Source: Atherix ibis
Taxonomy: Eukaryota > Arthropoda > Insecta > Diptera > Athericidae
Direction of reading: 5' to 3'
NCBI GenBank assembly: GCA_958298945.1
Contig: OY282608.1
Span: 75,750,806 to 75,814,805 of the forward strand
Length of the DNA stretch: 64,000 nt
Shown: positions 11,381 through 23,052 of the stretch, in pieces
Layout: each line of letters begins with the position of its first letter
How positions within the stretch are numbered: the first letter of the stretch is position 1
The notes under the pieces: generated by a model
Databases searched by the model: none
What the model was told of the DNA's origin: nothing
What the model saw: only the letters and a program-made list of their open reading frames with translations
Translations under genes and position numbers: made by a program

Positions 11381-14300
11381 TTGGATTGTTGGTTTGTTGG
11401 TTTTTTGGTTTGTTGGTTTGTTGGTTCGTTGGTTTGTTGGTTTGTTGGTTTGTTGGTTTGTTGGTTTGATGGTTTGTAGGTTTGTTGGTTTGTTGGTTTG
11501 TTCGTTTGTTGGTTTGTTGGTTTTGTTCGCTTGTTGGTTTGCTGGTATGTTAGTTTGTTGGTTTGTTAGTTAGTTGGTTTGTTGGTTTGTTGGTTTGTTG
11601 GTTTCTTCATTTGTTGGTTTGTTCGTTTGTTGGTTTGTTGGTTTGTTGGTTTGTTTGTTGGTTGGTTTGTTGGTTTGTTGGTTTGTTGGTTTGTTGGTTT
11701 GTTGGTTTGTTTGTTTGTTGGTTTGTTGGTTTGTTGGTTTGTTGGTTTGTTGGTTTGTTGGTTTGTTAGTTTGTTGGTTTGTTCGTTTGTTGGTTTGTTG
11801 GTTTGTTGGTTTGTTGGTTTGGTGGTTTTTTGGTTTGTGGGTTTGTTGGTTTGTTGGTTTGTTGGGTTGTTAGTTTGTTAGTTTTTTGGTTTGTTGGTTT
11901 GTTGGTTTTTTTATTTGCTGGTTTGTTGGCTTGTTGGATTGTTGGTTTGTTGGTTTGTTGGTTTGTTGGTCTGTTGGTTTGTTGGTTTGTTGGTTTGTTG
12001 GTTTGTTGGTTTGTTGCTTTGTTGGTTTGTTGGTTTTTGGTTTGGCGGTTTGTTGGTTTGTTGGTTTGTTGGTTTGTTGGTTTGTTAGTTTGTTTGTTTG
12101 TTCGTTTGTTGGTTTTTTGGTTTGTTGGTTTATTTGTTTGTTGGTTTGTTGGTTTGTTGGTTTGTTGGTTTGTTGGTTTGTTGGTTTGTTGGTTTGTTGG
12201 TTTGTTGGCTTGTTAGTTTGTTCGTTTGTTGGCTTGTTGGTTTGTTTTCTTGTTGGCTTTTTGGTTTGTTGGTTTGTTAGCTTATTGGTTTGTTGGTTTG
12301 TTGGTTTGTTCGTTTGTTGGTTTGTTGGTTTGTTGGTTTGGTGGTTTTTTGGTTTGTGGGTTTGTTGGTTTGTTGGTTTGTTGGGTTGTTAGTTTGTTAG
12401 TTTTTTGGTTTGTTGGTTTGTTGGTTTGTTCGTTTGTTGGTTTGTTGGTTTGTTGGTTTGGTGGTTTTTTGGTTTGTGGGTTTGTTGGTTTGTTGGTTTG
12501 TTGGGTTGTGAGTTTGTTAGTTTTTTGGTTTGTTGGTTTGTTGGTTTTTTTATTTGCTGGTTTGTTGGCTTGTTGGATTGTTGGTTTGTTGGTTTGTTGG
12601 TTTAGTGGTCTGTTGGTTTGTTGGTTTGTTGGTTTGTTGGTTTGTTCGTTTGTTGGTTTTTTGGTTTGTTGTTTTGTTGGTTTGTTGGTTTGTTGGCTTG
12701 TTGGCTTGTTGCTTTGTTGGTTTGTTGGTTTGTTGGTTTGTTGGCTTGTTGGCTTGTTGGTTTGTTGGTTTGTTGATTTTTGGTTTGTTGGTTTGTTTGT
12801 TTGTTGGTTTGTTGGTTTGTTGGTTTGTTGGTTTGTTGGTTTGTTGGTTTGTTGGCTTGTTGGTTTGTTCGTTTGTTGGCTTGTTGGTTTGTTTTCTTGT
12901 TGGCTTTTTGGTTTGTTGGTTTGTTAGCTTATTGTTTTGTTGGTTTGTTGGTTTGTTCGTTTGTTGGTTTGTTGGATTGTTGGTTTGTTGGTTTTTTGGT
13001 TTGTTGGTTTGTTGGTTCGTTGGTTTGTTGGTTTGTTGGTTTGTTGGTTTGTTGGTTTGTTGGTTTGTAAGTTTGTTGGTTTGTTGGTTTGTTCGTTTGT
13101 TGGTTTGTTGGTTTTGTTCGCTTGTTGGTTTGCTGGTATGTTAGTTTGTTGGTTTGTTAGTTAGTTGGTTTGTTGGTTTGTTGGTTTGTTGGTTTCTTCA
13201 TTTGTTGGTTTGTTGGTTTGTTGGTTTGTTGGTTTGTTGGTTTGTTGGTTTGTTGGTTTGTTGGTTTGTTGGTTTGTTGGTTTGTTGGTTTGTTGGTTTG
13301 TTGGTTTGTTGGTTTGTTGGTTTGTCGGTTTGTTGGTTTGTTTGTCTGTTGGTTTGTTGGTTTGTTGGTGTATTTTTTTGTTGGTTTATTGGCTTGTTGG
13401 TTTGTTGGCTTGTTGGTTTGTTGGTTTGTTGCTTTGTTTGTTTGTTGGCTTGTTCGTTTGTTGGCTTGTTGGTTTGTTGGCTTGTTGGTTTGTTGGTTTA
13501 TCGGTTTGTTGGTTTGTTGGTTTGTTTGTTGGTTGGTTTGTTGGTTTGTTGGTTTGTTGTTTTGTTGGTTTGTTGGTTTGTTTGTTTGTTGGTTTGTTGG
13601 TTTGTTGGTTTGTTGGTTTGTTGGTTTGTTGGTTTGTTAGTTTGTTGGTTTGTTCGTTTGTTGGTTTGTTGGTTTGTTGGTTTGTTGGTTTGGTGGTTTT
13701 TTGTTTTGTGGGTTTGTTGGTTTGTTGGTTTGTTGGGTTGTTAGTTTGTTAGTTTTTTGGTTTGTTGGTTTGTTGGTTTTTTTATTTGCTGGTTTGTTGG
13801 CTTGTTGGATTGTTGGTTTGTTGGTTTGTTGGTTTGTTGGTCTGTTGGTTTGTTGGTTTGTTGGTTTGTTGGTTTGTTGGTTTGTTGCTTTGTTGGTTTG
13901 GCGGTTTTTGGTTTGGCGGTTTGTTGGTTTGTTGGTTTGTTGGTTTGTTGGTTTGTTAGTTTGTTTGTTTGTTCGTTTGTTGGTTTTTTGGTTTGTTGGT
14001 TTATTTGTTTGTTGGTTTGTTGGTTTGTTGGTTTGTTGGTTTGTTGGTTTGTTGGTTTGTTGGCTTGTTAGTTTGTTCGTTTGTTGGCTTGTTGGTTTGT
14101 TTTCTTGTTGGCTTTTTGGTTTGTTGGTTTGTTAGCTTATTGGTTTGTTGGTTTGTTGGTTTGTTCGTTTGTTGGTTTGTTGGTTTGTTGGTTTGTTCGT
14201 TTGTTGGTTTGTTGGTTTGTTGGTTTGTTGGTTTTTTGGTTTGTTGGTTTGTTGGTTTGTGTGTTCGTTGGTTTGTTGGTTTGTTGGTTTGTTGGTTTGT

Positions 14301-15260
14301 TGGTTTGTTGGTTTGTAGGTTTGTTCGTTTGTTGGTTTGTTGGTTTTGTTCGTTTGTTGGTTTGCTGGTATGTTAGCTTGTTGGTTTGTTAGTTTGTTGG
14401 TTTGTTGGTTTGTTGGTTTGTTGGTTTCTTCGTTTGTTGGTTTGTTGGTTTGTTGGTTTGTTGGTTTGTTGGTTTGTTGGTTTGTTGGTTTGTTGGTTTG
14501 TTGGTTTGTTGGTTTGTTGGTTTGTTGGTTTGTTGGCTTGTTGGCTTGTTGGCTTGTTGGTTTGTTGGTTTGTTGGTTTGTCGGTTTGTTGGTTTGTTTG
14601 TTTGTTGGTTTGTTGGTTTGTTAATTTATTTTTTTGTTGGTTTATTGGCTTGTTGGTTTGTTGGCTTGTTGGTTTGTTGGTTTGTTGCTTTGTTTGTTTG
14701 TTGGCTTGTTCGTTTGTTGGCTTGTTTGTTTGTTGGCTTGTTGGTTTGTTGGTTTGTCGGTTTGTTGGTTTGTTGGTTTGTTGGTTTGTTGGTTTGTTGG
14801 TTTGTTCGTTTGTTGGTTTTTTGGTTTGTTGTTTTGTTGGTTTGTTGGTTTGTTGGTTTGTTGGCTTGTTGGTTTTTTCGTTTGCTGGTTTGTTGGTTTG
14901 TTGGTTTGTTGGTTTGTTGGTTTGTTTGTTTGTTGGTTTGTTGGTTTGTTGGTTTGTTGGTTTGTTGGTTAGTTGGCTTGTTGGTTTGTTGGTTTGGTGG
15001 TTTGTTCGTTTGTTGGTTTGTTGGTTCGTTGGTTTGTTGGTTTGTTGGTTTGTTGGTTTGTTGGTTTGTTGGTTTGTTGGTTTGTTGGTTTGTTGGTTTG
15101 TTGGTTTGTTGGTTTGTTGGTTTGTTGGTTTGTTGGTTTGTTGGTTTTTTGGTTTGTTGGTTTGTTGGTTTGTTGGTTTGTTGGTTTGTTGGTTTGTTAG
15201 TTTGTTTGTTTGTTCGTTTGTTGGTTTTTTGGTTTGTTGGTTTGTTTGTTTGTTGGTTTG
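11381..15260 (+). repeat. 3.88-kb higher-order unit, copy 2
   Basis: This is the direct tandem copy of the preceding unit, with anchors at 11542, 13133 and 14365, each 3880 or 3888 bp after its partner. Matching stops near 15260, where copy 2 continues with GGTTGGTTGGTTTATTGG while copy 1 runs into TTGGATTGTTGG. Near identity indicates a recent duplication or recent homogenisation. Confidence 0.85.
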
Positions 15261-16199
15261 TTGGTTTGTTGGTTGGTTGGTTTATTGGTTTGTTGGTTTG
15301 TTGGCTTGTTGGTTTGTTCGTTTGTTGGCTTGTTGGTTTGTTTTCTTGTTGGCTTTTTGGTTTGTTGGTTTGTTAGCTTATTGGTTTGTTGGTTTGTTGG
15401 TTTGTTCGTTTGTTGGTTTGTTGGTTTATTGGTTTGTTCGTTTGTTGGTTTGTTGGATTGTTGGTTTGTTGGTTTTTTGGTTTGTTGGTTTGTTGGTTCG
15501 TTGGTTTGTTGGTTTGTTGGTTTGTTGGTTTGTTGGTTTGTTGGTTTGTTGGTTTGTAGGTTTGTTGGTTTGTTGGTTTGTTCGTTTGTTGGTTTGTTGG
15601 TTTTGTTCGCTTGTTGGTTTGCTGGTATGTTAGTTTGTTGGTTTGTTAGTTTGTTGGTTTGTTGGTTTGTTGGTTTGTTGGTTTCTTCGTTTGTTGGTTT
15701 GTTGGTTTGTTGGTTTGTTGGTTTGTTGGTTTGTTGGTTTGTTGGTTTGTTGGTTTGTTGGTTTGTTGGTTTGTTGGTTTGTTGGTTTGTTGGATTGTTG
15801 GCTTGTTGGCTTGTTGGTTTGTTGGTTTGTTGGTTTGTCGGTTTGTTGGTTTGTTTGTCTGTTGGTTTGTTGGTTTGTTGGTGTATTTTTTTGTTGGTTT
15901 ATTGGCTTGTTGGTTTGTTGGCTTGTTGGTTTGTTGGTTTGTTGCTTTGTTTGTTTGTTGGCTTGTTCGTTTGTTGGCTTGTTGGTTTGTTGGCTTGTTG
16001 GTTTGTTGGTTTATCGGTTTGTTGGTTTGTTGGTTTGTTTGTTGGTTGGTTTGTTGGTTTGTTGGTTTGTTGGTTTGTTGGTTTGTTAGTTTGTTGGTTT
16101 GTTCGTTTGTTGGTTTGTTGGTTTGTTGGTTTGGTGGTTTTTTGGTTTGTGGGTTTGTTGGTTTGTTGGTTTGTTGGGTTGTTAGTTTGTTAGTTTTTT

Positions 16200-17860
16200 G
16201 GTTTGTTGGTTTGTTGGTTTTTTTATTTGCTGGTTTGTTGGCTTGTTGGATTGTTGGTTTGTTGGTTTTTTGTTTTGTTGGTCTGTTGGTTTGTTGGTTT
16301 GTTGGTTTGTTGGTTTGTTCGTTTGTTGGTTTTTTGGTTTGTTGTTTTGTTGGTTTGTTGGTTTGTTGGCTTGTTGGCTTGTTGCTTTGTTGGTTTGTTG
16401 GTTTGTTGGTTTGTTGGCTTGTTGGCTTGTTGGTTTGTTGGTTTGTTGATTTATGGTTTGTTGGTTTGTTGGTTTGTTGGTTTGTTGGTTTATTGGTTAA
16501 TTTGTTTATTTGTTTGTTTGTTTGTTGGTTTGTTGGTTTGTTCGTTTGTTCGTTTGTTCGTTTGTTGGTTTGTTGGTTTGTTGGTTTGTTGGTTTGTTTG
16601 TTGGTAGGTTTGTTGGTTTATTGGTTTGTTGGTTTGTTGGTTTGTTCGTTTGTTGGTTTGTTTGTTTGTTGGCTTGTTGGTTTGTTGGCTTGTTGGCTTG
16701 TTGGTTTGTTGGTTTGTTGGTTTGTTGGTTTGTTGGTTTGTTGGTTTGTTGGTTTGTTGGTTTGTTGGTTTGTTCGTTTGTTGGTTTTTTGGTTTGTTGT
16801 TTTGTTGGTTTGTTGGTTTGTTGGTTTGTTGGCTTGTTGGTTTTTTCGTTTGCTGGTTTGTTGGTTTGTTGGTTTGTTGGTTTGTTGGTTTGTTTGTTTG
16901 TTGGTTTGTTCGTTTGTTCGTTTGTTGGTTTGTTGGTTTGTTGGTTTGTTGGCTTGTTGGTTTGTTGGTTTGTTGGTTTGTTGGTTTGTTGGTTTGTTGG
17001 TTTGTTGGTTTGTTGGTTTGTTGGTTTGTTAGTTTGTTGGTTTGTTCGTTTGTTGGTTTGTTGGTTTGTTGGTTTGGTGGTTTTTTGGTTTGTGGGTTTG
17101 TTGGTTTGTTGGTTTGTTGGGTTGTTAGTTTGTTAGTTTTTTGGTTTGTTGGTTTGTTGGTTTTTTTATTTGTTGGTTTGTTGGCTTGTTGGATTGTTGG
17201 TTTGTTGGTTTGTTGGTTTGTTGGTCTGTTGGTTTGTTGGTTTGTTGGTTTGTTGGTTTGTTCGTTTGTTGGTTTTTTGGTTTGTTGTTTTGTTGGTTTG
17301 TTGGTTTGTTGGCTTGTTGGCTTGTTGGTTTGTTGGTTTGTTGGTTTTTTGGTTTGTTGGTTTGTTGGTTTGTTGGTTTGTTGGTTTATTGGTTAATTTG
17401 TTTATTTGTTTGTTTGTTTGTTGGTTTGTTTGTTTGTTCGTTTGTTGATTTGTTGGTTTGTTGGTTTGTTGGTTTGTTTGTTGGTTGGTTTGTTGGTTTA
17501 TTGGTTTGTTGGTTTGTTGGTTTGTTGGTTTGTTCGTTTGTTGGTTTGTTTGTTTATTGGCTTGTTGGTTTGTTGGCTTGTTGGCTTGTTGGTTTGTTGG
17601 TTTGTTGGTTTGTTGGTTTGTTGGTTTGTTGGTTTGTTGGTTTGTTGGTTTGTTCGTTTGTTGGTTTTTTGGTTTGTTGTTTTGTTGGTTTGTTGGTTTG
17701 TTGGTTTGTTGGCTTGTTGGTTTTTTCGTTTGCTGGTTTGTTGGTTTGTTGGTTTGTTGGTTTGTTGGTTTGTTTGTTTGTTGGTTTGTTCGTTTGTTGG
17801 TTTGTTGGTTTGTTGTTTTGTTGGCTTGTTGGTTTGTTTGTTTGTTGGTTTGGTGGTTTG
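16200..17860 (+). repeat. Pair of ~0.9-kb tandem copies
   Basis: GGTTTTTTTATTTG near 16219 matches 17163 (offset about 943), and TTAATTTGTTTATTTG at 16498 matches 17395 (offset about 896). Copies then share the GGTTTTTTCGTTTGCTGG segment. The 47-bp change in offset shows a local loss of several octamers in the second copy. Confidence 0.65.
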
Positions 17861-20800
17861 TAGGTTTGTTGGTTTGTTGGTTCGTTGGTTTGTTGGTTTG
17901 TTTGTTTGTTGGTTTGTTGGTTTGTTGGCTTGTTGCTTTGTTGGTTTGTTGGTTTTTTGGTTTGGCGGTTTGTTGGTTTGTTGGTTTGTTGGTTTGTTGG
18001 TTTGTTAGTTTGTTTGTTTGTTCGTTTGTTGGTTTTTTGGTTTGTTGGTTTATTTGTTTGTTGGTTTGTTGGTTGGTTGGTTTGTTGGTTTGTTGGTTTG
18101 TTGGTTTGTTGGCTTGTTGGTTTGTTCGTTTGTTGGCTTGTTGGTTTGTTTTCTTGTTGGCTTTTTGGTTTGTTGGTTTGTTAGCTTATTGGTTTGTTGG
18201 TTTGTTCGTTTGTTGGTTTGTTGGTTTGTTGGTTTGTTCGTTTGTTGGTTTGTTGGTTTGTTGGTTTGTTGGTTTTTTGGTTTGTTGGTTTGTTGGTTTG
18301 TTGGTTTGTTGGTTTGTTGGTTTGTTGGTTTGTTGGTTTGTTGGTTTGTTGGTTTGTAGGTTTGTTCGTTTGTTGGTTTGTTGGTTTTGTTCGTTTGTTG
18401 GTTTGCTGGTATGTTAGCTTGTTGGTTTGTTAGTTTGTTGGTTTGTTGGTTTGTTGGTTTGTTGGTTTCTTCGTTTGTTGGTTTGTTGGTTTGTTGGTTT
18501 GTTGGTTTGTTGGTTTGTTGGTTTGTTGGTTTGTTGGTTTGTTGGTTTGTTGGTTTGTTGGTTTGTTGGTTTGTTGGCTTGTTGGCTTGTTGGCTTGTTG
18601 GTTTGTTTGTTTGTTGGTTTGTCGGTTTGTTGGTTTGTTTGTTTGTTGGTTTGTTGGTTTGTTAATTTATTTTTTTGTTGGTTTATTGGCTTGTTAGTTT
18701 GTTGGCTTGTTCGTTTGTTGGCTTGTTGGTTTGTTGGCTTGTTGGTTTGTTGGTTTGTCGGTTTGTTGGTTTGTTGGTTTGTTGTTTTGTTGGTTTATTG
18801 GTTTGTTGGTTTGTTGGTTTGTTTGTTTGTTGGTTTGTTGGTTTGTTGGTTTGTTGGTTTGTTGGTTTGTTAGTTTGTTGGTTTGTTCGTTTGTTGGTTT
18901 GTTGGTTTGTTGGTTTGTTGGTTTTTTGGTTTGTGGGTTTGTTGGTTTGTTGGTTTGTTGGGTTGTTAGTTTGTTAGTTTTTTGGTTTGTTGGTTTATTG
19001 GTTAATTTGTTTATTTGTTTGTTTGTTTGTTGGTTTGTTCGTTTGTTCGTTTGTTGGTTTGTTGGTTTGTTGGTTTGTTGGCTTGTTGGTTTGTTTGTTG
19101 GTTGGTTTGTTGGTTTATTGGTTTGTTGGTTTGTTGGTTTGTTCGTTTGTTGGTTTGTTTGTTTGTTGGCTTGTTGGTTTGTTGGTTTGTTGGTTTGTTG
19201 GTTTGTTGGTTTGTTGGTTTGTTGGTTTGTTGGTTTGTTGGTTTGTTGGTTTGTTGGTTTGTTCGTTTGTTGGTTTTTTGGTTTGTTGTTTTGTTGGTTT
19301 GTTGGTTTGTTGGCTTGTTGGTTTTCTCGTTTGCTGGTTTGTTGGTTTGTTAGTTTGTTGGTTTGTTTGTTTGTTGGTTTGTTGGTTTGTTGGTTGGTTG
19401 GTTTGTTGGTTTGTTGGCTTGTTGGTTTGTTGGTTTGGTGGTTTGTTCGTTTGTTGGTTTGTTGGTTCGTTGGTTTGTTGGTTTGTTGGTTTGTTGGTTT
19501 GTTGGTTTGTTGGTTTGTTGGTTTGTTGGTTTGTTGGTTTGTTGGTTTGTTGGTTTTTTGGTTTGTTGGTTTGTTGGTTTGTTGGTTTGTTGGTTTGTTG
19601 GTTTGTTAGTTTGTTTGTTTGTTCGTTTGTTGGTTTTTTGGTTTGTTGGTTTGTTTGTTTGTTGGTTTGTTGGTTTGTTGGTTTGTTGGTTTGTTGGTTT
19701 GTTGGTTTGTTGGTTTGTTGGTTTGTTGGCTTGTTGGTTTGTTCGTTTGTTGGCTTGTTTATTTGTTTTCTTGTTGGCTTTTTGGTTTGTTGGTTTGTTA
19801 GCTTATTGGTTTGTTGGTTTGTTGGTATGTTCGTTTGTTGGTTTGTTGGTTTATTGGTTTGTTCGTTTGTTGGTTTGTTGGATTGTTGGTTTGTTGGTTT
19901 TTTGGTTTGTTGGTTTGTTGGTTCGTTGGTTTGTTGGTTTGTTGGTTTGTTGGTTTGTTGGTTTGTTGGTTTGTAGGTTTGTTGGTTTGTTGGTTTGTTC
20001 GTTTGTTGGTTTGTTGGTTTTGTTCGCTTGTTGGTTTGCTGGTATGTTAGTTTGTTGGTTTGTTAGTTTGTTGGTTTGTTAGTTTGTTGGTTTGTTGGTT
20101 TGTTGGTTTGTTGGTTTGTTGGTTTGTTGGTTTGTTGGTTTGTTGGTTTGTTGGTTTGTTGGTTTGTTGGCTTGTTGGCTTGTTGGCTTGTTGGCTTGTT
20201 GGTTTGTTGGTTTGTTGGTTTGTCGGTTTGTTGGTTTGTTTGTTTGTTGGTTTGTTGGTTTGTTGGTGTATTTTTTTGTTGGTTTATTGGCTTGTTGGTT
20301 TGTTGGCTTGTTGGTTTGTTGGTTTGTTGCTTTGTTTGTTTGTTGGCTTGTTCGTTTGTTGGCTTGTTGGTTTGTTGGCTTGTTGGTTTGTTGGTTTGTC
20401 GGTTTGTTGGTTTGTTGGTTTGTTTGTTTGTTGGTTTGTTGGTTTGTTGGTTTGTTGGTTTGTTGGTTTGTTGGTTTGTTTGTTTGTTGGTTTGTTGGTT
20501 TGTTGGTTTGTTGGTTTGTTGGATTGTTAGTTTGTTGGTTTGTTCGTTTGTTGGTTTGTTGGTTTGTTGGTTTGGTGGTTTTTTGGTGTGTGGGTTTGTT
20601 GGTTTGTTGGTTTGTTGGGTTGTTAGTTTGTTAGTGTTTTGGTTTGTTGGTTTGTTGGTTTTTTTATTTGTTGGTTTGTTGGCTTGTTGGATTGTTGGTT
20701 TGTTCGTTTGTTGGTTTGTTGGTCTGTTGGTTTGTTGGTTTGTTGGTTTGTTCGTTTGTTGGTTTTTTGGTTTGTTGTTTTGTTGGTTTGTTGGTTTGTT

Positions 20801-21529
20801 GGCTTGTTGGCTTGTTGCTTTGTTGCTTTGTTGGTTTGTTGGTTTGTTGGCTTGTTGGCTTGTTGGTTTGTTGGTTTGTTGATTTTTGGTTTGGTGGTTT
20901 GTTGGTTTGTTGAATTGTTGGTTTATTGGTTAATTTGTTTATTTGTTTGTTTGTTTGTTGGTTTGTTCGTTTGTTCGTTTGTTCGTTTGTTGGTTTGTTG
21001 GTTTGTTGGTTTGTTGGTTTGTTTGTTGGTTGGTTTGTTGGTTTATTGGTTTGTTGGTTTGTTGGTTTGTTCGTTTGTTGGTTTGTTTGTTTGTTGGCTT
21101 GTTGGTTTGTTGGCTTGTTGGCTTGTTGGTTTGTTGGTTTGTTGGTTTGTTGGTTTGTTGGTTTGTTGGTTTGTTGGTTTGTTGGTTTGTTCGTTTGTTG
21201 GTTTTTTGGTTTGTTGTTTTGTTGGTTTGTTGGTTTGTTGGTTTGTTGGCTTGTTGGTTTTTTCGTTTGCTGGTTTGTTGGTTTGTTGGTTTGTTGGTTT
21301 GTTGGTTTGTTTGTTTGTTGGTTTGTTCGTTTGTTGGTTTGTTGGTTTGTTGGTTTGTTGGCTTGTTGGTTTGTTGGTTTGTTGGTTTGGTGGTTTGTTG
21401 GTTTGTTGGTTTGTTGGTTTGTTGGTTCGTTGGTTTGTTGGTTTGTTGGTTTGTTGGTTTGTTGGTTTGTTGGTTTGTTGCTTTGTTGGTTTGTTGGTTT
21501 TTTGGTTTGTTGGTTTGTTGGTTTGTTGG

Positions 21530-22735
21530 CTTGTTGGTTTGTTCGTTTGGTGGCTTGTTGGTTTGTTTTCTTGTTGGCTTTTTGGTTTGTTGGTTTGTTA
21601 GCTTATTGGTTTGTTGGTTTGTTGGTTTGTTCGTTTGTTGGTTTGTTGGTTTCTTGGTTTGTTCGTTTGTTGGTTTGTTGGTTTGTTGGTTTGTTGGTTT
21701 TTTGGTTTGTTGGTTTGTTGGTTTGTTGGTTCGTTGGTTTGTTGGTTTGTTGGTTTGTTGGTTTGTTGGTTTGTTGGTTTGTAGGTTTGTTGGTTTGTTG
21801 GTTTGTTCGTTTGTTGTTTTTGGTTTGTTGGTTTGTTGGTTTTTTGGTTTGTTGGTTTGTTGGTTTGTTGCTTCGTTGGGTTGTTGGTTTGTTGGTTTGT
21901 TGGTTTGTTGGTTTGTTGGTTTGTAGGTTTGTTGGTTTGTTGGTTTGTTCGTTTGTTGTTTTGTTGGTTTTGTTCGTTTGTTGGTTTGCTGGTATGTTAG
22001 CTTGTTGGTTTGTTAGTTTGTTGGTTTGTTGGTTTGTTGGTTTGTTGGTTTCTTCGTTTGTTGGTTTGTTGGTTTGTTAGTTTGTTTGTTTGTTCGTTTG
22101 TTGGTTTTTTGGTTTGTTGGTTTATTTGTTTGTTGGTTTGTTGGTTTGTTGGTTTGTTGGTTTGTTGGTTTGTTGGTTTGTTGGCTTGTTGGTTTGTTCG
22201 TTTGGTGGCTTGTTGGTTTGTTTTCTTGTTGGCTTTTTGGTTTGTTGGTTTGTTAGCTTATTGGTTTGTTGGTTTGTTGGTTTGTTCGTTTGTTGGTTTG
22301 TTGGTTTCTTGGTTTGTTCGTTTGTTGGTTTGTTGGTTTGTTGGTTTGTTGGTTTTTTGGTTTGTTGGTTTGTTGGTTTGTTGGTTCGTTGGTTTGTTGG
22401 TTTGTTGGTTTGTTGGTTTGTTGGTTTGTTGGTTTGTAGGTTTGTTGGTTTGTTGGTTTGTTCGTTTGTTGTTTTTGGTTTGTTGGTTTGTTGGTTTTTT
22501 GGTTTGTTGGTTTGTTGGTTTGTTGCTTCGTTGGGTTGTTGGTTTGTTGGTTTGTTGGTTTGTTGGTTTGTTGGTTTGTAGGTTTGTTGGTTTGTTGGTT
22601 TGTTCGTTTGTTGTTTTGTTGGTTTTGTTCGTTTGTTGGTTTGCTGGTATGTTAGCTTGTTGGTTTGTTAGTTTGTTGGTTTGTTGGTTTGTTGGTTTGT
22701 TGGTTTCTTCGTTTGTTGGTTTGTTGGTTTGTTGG
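21530..22735 (+). repeat. 655-bp tandem duplication
   Basis: The landmark pair TTCGTTTGGTGGC near 21541 and the anchor at 21989 recur at offset 655 (22196 and 22644). 655 is not a multiple of 8, so the duplication includes phase slips of the octamer. Between the copies, about 22080-22170 holds a short segment with GTTAGTTTGTTTG and GGTTTATTTG typical of other monomers, which looks like a template switch at the junction. Confidence 0.75.
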
Positions 22736-22796
22736 TTTGTTGGTTTGTTGGTTTGTTGGCTTGTTGGCTTGTTGGTTTGTTGGTTTGTTGGTTTGT

Positions 22797-23052
22797 CGGT
22801 TTGTTGGTTTGTTTGTTTGTTGGTTTGTTGGTTTGTTGGTGTATTTTTTTGTTGGTTTATTGGCTTGTTGGTTTGTTGGCTTGTTGGTTTGTTGGTTTGT
22901 TGCTTTGTTTGTTTGTTGGCTTGTCGGTTTGTTGGTTTGTTTGTTTGTTGGTTTGTTGGTTTGTTGGTGTATTTTTTTGTTGGTTTATTGGCTTGTTGGT
23001 TTGTTGGCTTGTTGGTTTGTTGGTTTGTTGCTTTGTTTGTTTGTTGGCTTGT
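22797..23052 (+). repeat. Exact-looking 128-bp tandem duplication
   Basis: A 128-bp segment (16 octamers) running from the TGTCGG step through GGTGTATTTTTTT, GGTTTATTGG and TTGCTTTG to GGCTTG occurs twice back to back, with the poly-T landmark at 22842 and 22970. I see no difference between the copies. Other monomers have this segment once. Confidence 0.85.

Larger units (their letters stand above)
1..16450 (+). repeat. Array domain 1: GCTGGTATG-anchored monomers
   Basis: This part is built of 1.0-1.9 kb higher-order monomers whose landmarks recur in one order: TTTTCTTGTTGGCTTTTTGG, GTTAGCTTATTGG, TTGGTTCGTTGG, GTAGGTTTG, TTTTGTTCG followed by GCTGGTATGTTAG, GGTTTCTTC, a run of GGCTTGTT units, GGTGTATTTTTTT or TTAATTTATTTTTTT, TTGCTTTG, GGTGGTTTTTTGG, TTGGGTTGTTAG, GGTTTTTTTATTTG and GGTCTGTTGG. 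The TTAATTTGTTTATTTG landmark common further right is absent here. Boundaries are set by the first appearance of that landmark and are approximate. Confidence 0.75.

Noticed and set aside
16498..16525. AATAAA poly(A) signals on the minus strand (TTTATT on plus)
   Set aside because: They arise wherever GGTTTATTGG or GTTTATTTG occurs and lie in no transcript context. With this base composition they are expected by chance.
22797..23052. CRISPR array or direct-repeat system
   Set aside because: There are no unique spacers; both repeat and spacing are the same octamer. Nothing resembles Cas genes.
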